Assembly (NCBI GenBank): GCA_964399165.1
Contig: CAYNPO010000015.1
Coordinates: 27,585 to 91,584, forward strand
Source: UBA6144 sp964399165
GTDB lineage: Bacteria > Bdellovibrionota > Bacteriovoracia > Bacteriovoracales > Bacteriovoracaceae
Direction of reading: 5' to 3'
Length of the DNA: 64,000 bases
Shown: positions 16,187 to 23,895 of the stretch, in pieces
Layout: each line of letters opens with the position of its first letter
How positions within the stretch are numbered: the stretch's first letter is position 1
Position numbers and translations under genes: made by a program
Notes under the pieces: model-generated
What the model was told of the DNA's origin: nothing
Databases searched by the model: none
The model's input: only the letters and a program-made list of their open reading frames with translations

Positions 16187-17177
16187 GTTCTTGTCCTCCG
16201 TAACCACTCCCCGTGGTGTGTTCGGATCATCCCGTACCGACCTGCTCATTCTCGTCTTGCCCGTCGCCCTCGCCATGCTAGTTGGGGCAGCCTTTATCTC
16301 TTATGGGCCCGAGCAACCGCCCTACTGGTTCTATCCCATCCTAGTGCTTCTGTTGGATGGCCCCCATGTGGCGTGCGGCTACTGGGTGATGCTCACGACT
16401 CCCACAGGCCAGAACGGCTTGCGTCGCACTATGCTTGCCTTGCCGCTTTTGTTCTTCGCTCTCTTTTACGCCTGCGTCCTCAACGGCCATCAAGTATATG
16501 TCTTCACGGTCCTCTCCGTGTCTTCTATCTGGCACTTCATTCGCCAGCACCAGACGTGGTTTGACCTGTCCATGCGTTCCCAGAGAGGGACATGGACACG
16601 CCGGTTTAACCGTGCGGGAATCTTCGCCGTCACATGGGGTTTCACTCTTATCGGCTTATGCGGTGAAGACGTGGTGGGATGGTACGTGGTCAACGACATT
16701 CCTACCCTGCCCGCAGCTTGGAAAGGCACCATGAGCGTCGTAGTGGGCATGATGGTGTCCGCTTACATGGGACACCACGCGTGGCTCTGCTTGAAAGGCC
16801 GAGGGGCCCCATGGAGCGCGCACCTGGTCTGGCTGGGAGCCGCAGTCGTTTGGGGGGTATGCCGTCTGTGGGATAGCCCCATCTACTTCACATCCTTGCT
16901 TTTGATTTTCTCCCACTCAGTTTCCTACTTCTTCCTTCTAGGCCGCTACCTTGGTCGCAAAGGAAGGGGCCTCGCCTGGCTGGGGGCGGGCTATCTCTTG
17001 GGCCTGGGCTACAACGTTTATCTCCATGGACCCAGCTTGATGTCCGGTCTATGGAAACATGGAGACATCATCATCGCCTTCTCCTCCGCGATCGCGGTGG
17101 CCCACTATCTCCAGGACAAGATCTATTGGAATCGTCATCATAATCCGGGCTGGGCAGAGGGCGTAATCAGCGCATGA
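16134..17177 (+). CDS. Histidine-rich multi-pass membrane protein
   Basis: A 347-residue protein with about eight or nine hydrophobic segments from residue 36 on. Conserved-looking polar motifs sit at membrane edges: DGPH (75-78), WHFIRQH (133-139), MGHHAW (212-217), FSHSVSYF (259-266) and HYLQDKIYWNRHH (324-336). The histidine pattern recalls membrane di-metal oxygenases or desaturases, but the spacing matches no family I can name. The ATG at 16134 has AGG directly adjacent and falls inside peptide C. TTG 16191 or GTG 16218, just after the peptide C stop, are alternative starts and would remove a Pro-rich N-terminus. The stop overlaps the next start as ATGA. It could modify, export or anchor the product of the locus. 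Confidence 0.7.
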   Translation: MDPRASSWPTPAPKPKLEFLSSVTTPRGVFGSSRTDLLILVLPVALAMLVGAAFISYGPEQPPYWFYPILVLLLDGPHVACGYWVMLTTPTGQNGLRRTMLALPLLFFALFYACVLNGHQVYVFTVLSVSSIWHFIRQHQTWFDLSMRSQRGTWTRRFNRAGIFAVTWGFTLIGLCGEDVVGWYVVNDIPTLPAAWKGTMSVVVGMMVSAYMGHHAWLCLKGRGAPWSAHLVWLGAAVVWGVCRLWDSPIYFTSLLLIFSHSVSYFFLLGRYLGRKGRGLAWLGAGYLLGLGYNVYLHGPSLMSGLWKHGDIIIAFSSAIAVAHYLQDKIYWNRHHNPGWAEGVISA

Positions 17178-18268
17178 AGATATCCGCAGCCGTAAACAGC
17201 AACTATGAATATGAGCTCTTCCGCTCCGACATCGGTGAGCCAACTTATCTCGATGGCCTGCGCCATGTTGGCACACTCGACTGGATCTACTTCATTCTGA
17301 ATGACAATCCCAACGTCCCCCTTTTCAGCCGATGGCAGTATCCTCACCAGTACCTCGATTACATGGGAGACTTGGGTTTCTCTGTACCCTCCATCGTTAC
17401 TTCCGGCCCAACGTTCAACTGGTTCGGGCACCTCACGGACCTACCTAAGGAAAGGCGGCTGAACTCTAAGCTTTGGAGTTACGATTTGCTCAACCGCTTA
17501 GGTCTGAAGCCGGTTGAAAACCACGTAGTGCACTGTCCGGCGGAAGCGCGCGCGATCATGGCGGGATCGAGTGTGCGGAAATGGTGGTTAAAATCCCCAT
17601 TCCTCATGGCGGGTGAGGGATTTTGTTCCCTCCAAACCCCCGACGACCTGCCCGAATTTACGGGCCCCCACATCCTTGAACCCCATCTCGACCGATTCCT
17701 CGACTTCGCGCTCTTCCACTCTCCTCACACCGGAGAAACATCATTTCATATTAACCGCGTTCTCCCACGGCCTAATTACGTGGGAAGTACCATTTTCGCC
17801 CATGAAGACGGCTTCGCGCTGCATTTGGCTGAGTTAGGGCTTATGGACACGTTCCGCGAGTTAAAGGAGAAAACCGACGTTATAATGGGCGCTCTGCGCG
17901 CGGAAGGCCTCGAGCAGACCCTCTCCGTCGACGGATTCTTCTTCCGTAGGGACGACGGCAGCGTTGGCGTTCACCCCATGTGCGAAGTGAATTATCGCCA
18001 CACCATGGGAGGGCTCATGCGACCCTTGCGACGTTTTCTGCCGCCATCAGGCGCGGGGGAAATGATCATCCTGCGACGCCCGCGCCAGACCCTCAGCACC
18101 GATTTCATGCCATACTCGAGCTCCACCCGCCGGGGGGTGATCAGGCTCACGCCTTCCGAGTGTCCCTTGATGGTTCTCTTCTTCGCGGCAGATTCCTTCC
18201 GTGACGCCGCGACCCTCCATCGCGTCTGTCTCAAGGAATTGGCGCTGCACGCCTTTGGCCGCGAATGA
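17174..18268 (+). CDS. ATP-grasp-like ligase
   Basis: A 364-residue protein with divergent ATP-grasp features. WWLKSPFLMAGEGF (137-150) holds a lysine (K140) and glycine loop, an acidic hinge ILEPHLDRF follows near 167-175, and the metal-binding signature E-x-N-x-R appears as E271-V-N273-Y-R275. ATP-grasp enzymes form amide or ester bonds through acyl-phosphates, including peptide macrocyclisation and amino-acid addition to carrier peptides. It lies after two or three small ORFs and overlaps both neighbours by ATGA, so they are translated as one unit. The small peptides are the obvious candidate substrates (inference). Family assignment is moderately confident because it rests on motifs alone. 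Confidence 0.62.
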   Translation: MKISAAVNSNYEYELFRSDIGEPTYLDGLRHVGTLDWIYFILNDNPNVPLFSRWQYPHQYLDYMGDLGFSVPSIVTSGPTFNWFGHLTDLPKERRLNSKLWSYDLLNRLGLKPVENHVVHCPAEARAIMAGSSVRKWWLKSPFLMAGEGFCSLQTPDDLPEFTGPHILEPHLDRFLDFALFHSPHTGETSFHINRVLPRPNYVGSTIFAHEDGFALHLAELGLMDTFRELKEKTDVIMGALRAEGLEQTLSVDGFFFRRDDGSVGVHPMCEVNYRHTMGGLMRPLRRFLPPSGAGEMIILRRPRQTLSTDFMPYSSSTRRGVIRLTPSECPLMVLFFAADSFRDAATLHRVCLKELALHAFGRE

Positions 18269-19956
18269 ACTTCCTGGGCATGAACGTGGGGCGCCATGAC
18301 GCTGGTTTATGCAGGCTTAAGATTGGCCAGAATGCGCAATTAGATCTTGTCGTCTACGAGGAAGAACGTTTCTCCCGCCGCAAGCAACGAGGCGGTTACC
18401 CCCTCACCGCCATCAACGCCGCGGCATCGGACGCGCCCCTAGGAGAAATACCCGCGGCGAACTGCGCGGTAACAAATTTCCGCGAGCCCCCGCTCGAGCG
18501 GCTACTCTCACTCTCCCAGCGGCCGATGTTCGCGGACTTCCTCAAGGCAAGTGGGTGCTCCCAGCTTTCCCCTTCGAATCCTAGCCTCCGCTCCATTACC
18601 CACCACGAAGCTCACCTTTTCTCCGTCCTACCCCTGATACGGGAGGAACGGGCCCTTATCGTCGTTTCCGATGGCGAAGGAAGCGCCATGGCCCACGCCC
18701 ATGACCACGCCATCCTCTCCACCTCGGGATCGGGTGGGCGCCTGGGGCATGAGAACACCTCGGTCTATCTCAAAGACGGTGCCCAAGTACGCTGCGTGCT
18801 CAAACTCCCCACCTTCCTACTCGTGGAGGGCCAAGCGGGAACACCCACTGCCTCCGACCTCTACAACTGGTCGGCCCATACCGTTTTTGGCGGCTGGGAG
18901 AACTGTGGCAAGCTCATGGGATTGTCGGCTTTTCATCAAGGTCCCACGCTCAATTCGCCCGAACTTTGGAATCTGCTCGATGGCATGCCTTCCAACCCAA
19001 GGCTCTCTAAGTCCGCTTTTGACTCTCTTAACCCCGACGTCTTTTCACGATACGCCCACATTGCAGCCTCGGCCCAGTCCTGCTTTGAGCACTACTTCAG
19101 CGCCCTCTTCCAGAAACTGCGTGAAAGCCACCCAGCACATGACACCCTGGTCTTCACGGGAGGTTCTGCCCTCAACTGCGTCTTTAACTCTCGGCTGGCC
19201 CGTGAAGGTCTTTTTAAGCGCATTATCATCCCCCCCTATCCGAACGATGAGGGTGTGGCCATCGGTGCTGCCATCGCCTGCGCCTACTTGGCAGGTGAGT
19301 ACGCCATCGGCCACCACTTCCTCCCGGATACGGCGTTTCTCGGCAGCCCAGCCTCCTTGGGGGGGGATTCGATCCTTAGGCGGGCGTTCGAGGGTCACAC
19401 CTTGAGTCATGCGGACGACACCGCCCTCGCTAAGGCCTTGGTCGCGGGGGAAATCATCGGCTGGGTCCACGGCCGCAGTGAGTGTGGGCCCCGCGCCTTG
19501 GGTCACAGATCCTTGCTGGCCTTTCCCTCCGTTCCGGGGATCAAAGACATCCTCAACACTAGCTACAAGCACCGAGAGGCCTTCAGGCCTTATGGGGTGT
19601 CCGTCCTGGCGGAGGACATCGGCTCATATTTCGAATGTCCGGCGGGACTTGAATCCCCCTACATGTCATATGCCCCAAGGGTGCGGGCCGATGCCCGTGA
19701 ATTCCTCAAGGAAGTGATGCAGCCGGATCAGACCGTGAGGGTGCAAACCGTCACATCGCGCGAACCGGAATTGCGGCGACTCCTGGTCGAGTTACGCAGC
19801 CAGACCGGTCATGGCGTCGTGGTGCATACGAGTCTCAATGTGATGAATGAGCCCATCGTGGAAACGCTGGGTGACGTGAAGCGCTTCCTTGCCACCACTC
19901 CCCTCAGGCGGTTGGTGGTGGGGAACGTTTTGGTGGGGCGTCAGGGCGCGGAGTAG
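18265..19956 (+). CDS. O-carbamoyltransferase, NodU/CmcH/TobZ type
   Basis: A 563-residue enzyme of full family length. The N-terminal Kae1-like domain has THHEAHLFSV near 112-121 and VVSDGEGS near 133-140. The C-terminal part has FTGGSALNCVFNSRL near 296-310, GRSECGPRALGHRSLL near 400-415, HREAFRPYG near 435-443 and a late TSLNVMNEPIVET. Such enzymes use carbamoyl phosphate and ATP to carbamoylate hydroxyls of antibiotics and Nod factors. In this locus the acceptor may be the hydroxyl made by the 2OG oxygenase, or a sugar. The start overlaps the ATP-grasp stop as ATGA. It is the last gene of the operon and its end overlaps the convergent protease gene by 16 bases. Confidence 0.92.
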   Translation: MNFLGMNVGRHDAGLCRLKIGQNAQLDLVVYEEERFSRRKQRGGYPLTAINAAASDAPLGEIPAANCAVTNFREPPLERLLSLSQRPMFADFLKASGCSQLSPSNPSLRSITHHEAHLFSVLPLIREERALIVVSDGEGSAMAHAHDHAILSTSGSGGRLGHENTSVYLKDGAQVRCVLKLPTFLLVEGQAGTPTASDLYNWSAHTVFGGWENCGKLMGLSAFHQGPTLNSPELWNLLDGMPSNPRLSKSAFDSLNPDVFSRYAHIAASAQSCFEHYFSALFQKLRESHPAHDTLVFTGGSALNCVFNSRLAREGLFKRIIIPPYPNDEGVAIGAAIACAYLAGEYAIGHHFLPDTAFLGSPASLGGDSILRRAFEGHTLSHADDTALAKALVAGEIIGWVHGRSECGPRALGHRSLLAFPSVPGIKDILNTSYKHREAFRPYGVSVLAEDIGSYFECPAGLESPYMSYAPRVRADAREFLKEVMQPDQTVRVQTVTSREPELRRLLVELRSQTGHGVVVHTSLNVMNEPIVETLGDVKRFLATTPLRRLVVGNVLVGRQGAE

Positions 19957-20771
19957 TGAGGCGCCTCCCGGCCCGCAAGAACGCTCTGGATCCACCCCTG
20001 GATGAGGTCCATGCGCACGTGGTGGGAAATGTCCCGGTTGCGCCAATTCAGACTCAATCGCGCCTCCTGCCAAGAATTGATGCCGATCATCTCCTGCAAC
20101 CTCCCCTGGTCATCCACGCTCCATACGCCGCCTCCGGAATCATTGATGCCAATGAGGGCCTGCCAAGCCTCGCGCTTGCGGAGAGAGAATTGGACCTCTC
20201 CTACGCTCTCAATGAAGGAATCGCCCAGGAGACATTTGAGGTGGTCGGGCCGGCCATACCCAGTGAAGGCGATGCGCTGCCTGCGGATGGGTGGCATGGT
20301 TCCCAAGCGAGCCGGGGGAGCATCTTCCAAATCCCCGTCCACTACGAAGATCGCCGCGTCCACGTCCCGTCGCAGGGCGCGACCGGTGGCGTGGATGTTC
20401 GATCCAGCATGAATGAAAGCGCGGACTAGCTTGGTGGTGACTGAACGGCGTTCGCCCGGGGGTGGCGGCCACACGTCGGGGCCCGCCGTCCCCTGGCTGA
20501 TGGTCAAAACAACCTCACGCCTTCGGATATGGTCCGAGGGCAGGCTGAGCCAGGCGCGGTTGGTGAAATCCAGGCAATGGGCGGCAGTCAGGTAGGTATT
20601 AGGTGCGATCTTGGTGCCCGAGCACTTCACCACCGGGCTTGGGACGACGTCACCCAAGCTCTCAAAACCCACTGTGCTCGGATTCTCCGCCAGAGGCACG
20701 AGACGCCCCCCCATGATGGCGTGGGTGTGGGCCGAGGCGAGGGCAAGGATGAGGGCGAAAGTGGTTTTCAT
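19941..20771 (-). CDS. Exported trypsin-like serine protease (S1 family)
   Basis: A 276-residue protein with a cleavable signal peptide (MKTTFALILALASAHTHA) followed by IMGG, which resembles the N-terminus of activated trypsins. The catalytic triad is visible: His in YLTAAHC, Asp in RRDVDAAIFVVD and Ser in INDSGGGVW, with two or three cysteines for disulfides. It acts outside the cytoplasmic membrane. I chose ATG 20771; the frame also extends two codons to a TTG. It converges on the carbamoyltransferase gene and is probably not part of that cluster, though it could process an exported peptide. Confidence 0.88.
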   Translation of the reverse strand: MKTTFALILALASAHTHAIMGGRLVPLAENPSTVGFESLGDVVPSPVVKCSGTKIAPNTYLTAAHCLDFTNRAWLSLPSDHIRRREVVLTISQGTAGPDVWPPPPGERRSVTTKLVRAFIHAGSNIHATGRALRRDVDAAIFVVDGDLEDAPPARLGTMPPIRRQRIAFTGYGRPDHLKCLLGDSFIESVGEVQFSLRKREAWQALIGINDSGGGVWSVDDQGRLQEMIGINSWQEARLSLNWRNRDISHHVRMDLIQGWIQSVLAGREAPHYSAP

Positions 20772-20835
20772 GCCCAAATAGAGAGCAATCCAGGGGCCAG
20801 AGTGGCTTGGCGGTAAAGGCTGATTTTTAGGTAAG

Positions 20836-20910
<75 letters not shown>

Positions 20911-20987
20911 ACTAAGGGAAAAGGAAGCCCCTTTTAGTACCTTCCACCAGGCTTTCTGTAAAACCCTATCCCGCCCAGACCCTGGCC

Positions 20988-21010
20988 AAGTGTCTATATT
21001 TTAGACACTT
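20988..21010. promoter_or_regulatory. Perfect 9-bp palindrome upstream of an exported-protein gene
   Basis: AAGTGTCTA-TATTT-TAGACACTT lies in the 170-base gap between the divergent tRNA-Pro(CGG) and the gene at 21081. The symmetry suggests an operator for a dimeric repressor. It is followed by TTTTCCCC and could alternatively act as a weak terminator, but no rightward gene lies upstream. No regulator is encoded nearby. Confidence 0.4.
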
Positions 21011-21080
21011 TTCCCCCTGTTTTCCCCCCGCCGGCCGGCCCGGGGCTTGCTTCATCCTGGCCCAAACGAAGGGGATACCC

Positions 21081-21782
21081 ATGAGAAAGCTGCTACCGCT
21101 GGCCACCTTGCTGTTCGTCACCGCCATCCAGGCCGACGAGCGCCCCTCCGTCATTGCCCTCAACCGGGAGGGGCTGCGTCGGGGACAACAAATGATGGCC
21201 GACGCCAGCCGCCCGGACCCCGACCGCATCGAAGCCTTCGTCCTCAAAAGCGAGGGAGCCGCCGAAGAGTTCCTGGAAGGTGAGTTCGTGCAGAACAACC
21301 AGGGCGGACGCCCCCCGATCTACGCTTACCGCGTGCACAGCGTGGAGGCCTTGACCGTGAACCCTATGGCGGTGGATAGCGCCACCGAGGTACGCGACCG
21401 GCGTGGACGCGTGGAAGGTGAGATCCACGTGGGCAGCGACATGAGCGACACCCTCTTCCAAACCCCAGAAGTGGCCATTCCCGCCGGCGGACGCGTGCGC
21501 CTCTACCCCGACAACTTCACCGGCGGCGGGCGCCAGCGCGACGGCCGGCTATTCATCGAGGGGGGGATCTCAGGCCTCTACCAGCAAGACCGCAACGGTC
21601 GCCGTGACGTCACCGACGGCTCCATCTCTTATGGCGCCGGCTACTCAATGAACGGCGGGCGCATGCGTTTCTCCGTGAATCACGTGGTACAGGATAGCGA
21701 GGCTATCAATGGTAAGCCGGAAGACCGTGACAGCGTGGTGGTTTTCCGCTTCGCCCTACGTAGAGCGCAGCCCCGCCGCTAA
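21081..21782 (+). CDS. Exported protein of unknown function
   Basis: A 233-residue protein with a signal peptide (MRKLLPLATLLFVTAIQA, cleavage before DERPS). The mature part is polar, Arg- and Gly-rich, without cysteines or membrane segments. Beta-rich stretches such as EGEIHVGSDMSDTLFQTP and SYGAGYSMNGGRMRFSV give it the look of a periplasmic or surface beta protein. No family is recognised. It is a single gene bracketed by two tRNA-Pro genes on the other strand, with a perfect palindrome about 70 bases before its start. Confidence 0.7.
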   Translation: MRKLLPLATLLFVTAIQADERPSVIALNREGLRRGQQMMADASRPDPDRIEAFVLKSEGAAEEFLEGEFVQNNQGGRPPIYAYRVHSVEALTVNPMAVDSATEVRDRRGRVEGEIHVGSDMSDTLFQTPEVAIPAGGRVRLYPDNFTGGGRQRDGRLFIEGGISGLYQQDRNGRRDVTDGSISYGAGYSMNGGRMRFSVNHVVQDSEAINGKPEDRDSVVVFRFALRRAQPRR

Positions 21783-21821
21783 GCAGACTGGAAGGACGTC
21801 TCATGGTGCGGAGAGGGAAAA

Positions 21822-21898
21822 TGGTCGGGGTGACTGGATTCGAACCAGCGACCACCTGCTCCCAAAGCAGATACGCTACCAGGCTGCGCTACACCCCG
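21822..21898 (-). tRNA. tRNA-Pro (anticodon TGG)
   Basis: The minus strand gives a complete cloverleaf. The acceptor stem CGGGGTG/CACCCCG has discriminator A and encoded CCA. The D arm is AGCGCAGCCTGGTAGCG, the anticodon loop is TTTGGGA with anticodon TGG, and the T arm is GGTTCGAATCC. It reads CCN codons, with CCA preferred. Confidence 0.98.
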
Positions 21899-21912
21899 AC
21901 TGAGGGCAGTAT

Positions 21913-22497
21913 CTAGGCTGAACCCAGGAATTTCAAGGCGGAAAGTGCCGCTTTCGCCCGGTGGGAGTGGGCATCTTTCCATTCGGGTAGCTCCGCCAAC
22001 GTTTTTCCGTCCCCTTCGGGGCGCGTCGGGACGAAAATGGGGTCGTAACCGAACCCCCCACTGCCCCGGTAGGCGGTTCCGATGTGGCCGTGAACCCGCC
22101 CTTCGAAGAAGAAAACCTCGGTGGGAGAGACGTAGAAGCACAGCACGGAGGTGAAGTGGGCGGTCCGCTTCTCCGTAGGCTGGCCCTCCATGCGCTTGAG
22201 GACCTCGGCGCATTTGTCCCGGTAATCGGGTCTTTCGGGCAGAAAACGCGCGCTGGCCACCGCCAGGATGTCCGGGAGCGCATCCACGCTAAGGCCCGAG
22301 TCATCCGCCACCGCGGGGGCCTTAAAGGCGTCGTAATAGGCCTTGGCCTTGAGAAACGCGTTTTCTTGGTAAGTGATGCCGGTCTCATCGACGTCCAGCC
22401 CGCGGGGGGCCGGCTTCACCGTGAGCTTACCCTCAAAGAGCCGCGCGAACTCCTCCGCTTTGTGGGCGTTGCCCGAGGCAAGCAGGAACTCACGCAC
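21913..22497 (-). CDS. rdgB: XTP/dITP pyrophosphatase (HAM1/RdgB)
   Basis: Cleans the nucleotide pool of deaminated purines by hydrolysing ITP, dITP and XTP to monophosphates. The 194-residue protein has all usual motifs: LLASGNAHKAEEF near 5-17, QENAFLKAKAYYD near 44-56, ADDSGLSVDAL near 64-74, GGFGYDPIF near 147-155 and SHRAKA near 178-183. The region after DDSGL reads ILAVASARF rather than the more common GxxSARYAG. Its start overlaps the 3' end of rph by eight bases, a pairing common in bacteria. Confidence 0.95.
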   Translation of the reverse strand: MREFLLASGNAHKAEEFARLFEGKLTVKPAPRGLDVDETGITYQENAFLKAKAYYDAFKAPAVADDSGLSVDALPDILAVASARFLPERPDYRDKCAEVLKRMEGQPTEKRTAHFTSVLCFYVSPTEVFFFEGRVHGHIGTAYRGSGGFGYDPIFVPTRPEGDGKTLAELPEWKDAHSHRAKAALSALKFLGSA

Positions 22498-23197
22498 CGA
22501 GGACCTTCTTCTGTTCGGCCACGACTTTCTTGATGGCAGTCTTCGCGCAGGCCAGGAGGGCGTGGAGCTGTTCCTCGCTGAAAGGCTCCCCTTCTGCCGT
22601 TCCCTGGACCTCGACGATCTTCCCGGAAGCGGTCATCACCACGTTCATGTCGGCCTCGCCTCCGGAGTCTTCCTCGTAGTTCAGGTCTGCGATGATCTTG
22701 CCTTCCTTGTTGATGCCCACGCTGAGCGCGGCAAGCCCATCCTTGAGGGGGTGGCTGAGCAACAGGCCCTCTTTCTTCAAGCGGTCCACCGCGAGCTCCA
22801 GCGCCACGTAGGCCCCGGAGATGGCGGCGGTACGGGTGCCCCCGTCAGCCACCAGCACGTCACAGTCGACCATTAGGGTGCGCTCGCCAAGGGATTTCAT
22901 GTCTGTGATGGAGCGCAGAGCGCGGCCGATCAGCCGCTGGATTTCCTGGGTGCGGCCCGAGGCCCCTTTGCGCTCACGGTCCCCGCGGGTGTGGGTGGCG
23001 GAAGGCAACATGGCGTACTCGGCGGTGAGCCAGCCGACGCCCTTGCCTTTGAGGAAGGACGGGACGCCCTCCTGCACGTTCACGGTCACATGGACCTTCG
23101 TGTTCCCGAACTCCGCCATCACGCTGCCATGGGCGTAAGGGTTGATGTGCGGGGTGAAGCGGATGGGGCGGGGGGTATCGCGCTGGATCAGGGACAT
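22490..23197 (-). CDS. rph: Ribonuclease PH
   Basis: Phosphorolytic 3'-5' exoribonuclease that trims tRNA 3' ends. The 235-residue protein has the expected length and motifs: the N-terminus PIRFTPHINPYAHGSVM, AEYAMLPSATHTRGDRE near 60-76, GRTQEIQRLIGRALR near 81-95, DCDVLVADGGTRTAA near 111-125 and DLNYEEDSGGEADMNVVMT near 172-190. It is co-transcribed with rdgB and divergent from birA, whose start is 14 bases away. Confidence 0.97.
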   Translation of the reverse strand: MSLIQRDTPRPIRFTPHINPYAHGSVMAEFGNTKVHVTVNVQEGVPSFLKGKGVGWLTAEYAMLPSATHTRGDRERKGASGRTQEIQRLIGRALRSITDMKSLGERTLMVDCDVLVADGGTRTAAISGAYVALELAVDRLKKEGLLLSHPLKDGLAALSVGINKEGKIIADLNYEEDSGGEADMNVVMTASGKIVEVQGTAEGEPFSEEQLHALLACAKTAIKKVVAEQKKVLGA

Positions 23198-23211
23198 GCT
23201 AACCTCGGCGT

Positions 23212-23895
23212 ATGTTGCGTCATGTGCATTTGGAATCCTGCGATTCTACCCAAGACGAGCTGGAACGGCGATTGGAAGCTGGATTGCCGCCAGCGGACGA
23301 CCTCATCGTCTCGACGGGAAATCAACGCCAAGGCCGGGGGCGCCATGACCGCACGTGGGAATTCCTCCCCGGCTCCCTGGCTTTCTCCTTCACCGTGCGA
23401 CCCCACCCGCGACTTAGCTGGCAATCCCTTGAGGTGGCCGTTGCCTTGGCGGATTTCCTGGAAACTCGCTTTGGCGTCCACGTGGGACTCAAATGGCCCA
23501 ATGACGTGCTGGCCGATGGCAAGAAGTGTGGCGGCATACTGTTGAAGCACATGGACGGCCGCGTGGTGGTGGGCGTTGGGCTGAATCTCCTGCCAGCCCC
23601 CGCCTCCAGTTGGGGGCATGTGCTTTCCGAAGCAACGGCACTGCCTGAAGGCTGGGCACTCAAGCTCCCGGAAGAGTTCGTTTATGCTTACCTGGCCTCC
23701 ACTCCCTCGCCGGTGGCCGTGCTCCGTCGGGGATGGGAGCACCGATGCGTCCACATGGCACGGACTGTGCGCGTGAGCGAGAACGGACTGGAAGTCTCCG
23801 GAGTGTTTAAGTGCATTGGTGACGACGGCGAGGCGGTGCTTGAAACCGGCGGAGCTGAACGCCATCTGTATAACGGCACACTTCGCTGGGAATGA
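23212..23895 (+). CDS. birA: Biotin--[acetyl-CoA-carboxylase] ligase
   Basis: Attaches biotin to the lysine of biotin carboxyl carrier domains, for which the carrier at 46809-47303 is a target in this genome. The 227 residues contain only the catalytic and C-terminal domains: STGNQRQGRGRHDRTW near 34-49, LKWPNDVLADGKKCGGIL near 97-114 and VGVGLNLL. There is no N-terminal DNA-binding helix-turn-helix, so this is a class I ligase and not a repressor. It is divergent from rph and abuts the end of the convergent response-regulator gene. Confidence 0.93.
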   Translation: MLRHVHLESCDSTQDELERRLEAGLPPADDLIVSTGNQRQGRGRHDRTWEFLPGSLAFSFTVRPHPRLSWQSLEVAVALADFLETRFGVHVGLKWPNDVLADGKKCGGILLKHMDGRVVVGVGLNLLPAPASSWGHVLSEATALPEGWALKLPEEFVYAYLASTPSPVAVLRRGWEHRCVHMARTVRVSENGLEVSGVFKCIGDDGEAVLETGGAERHLYNGTLRWE

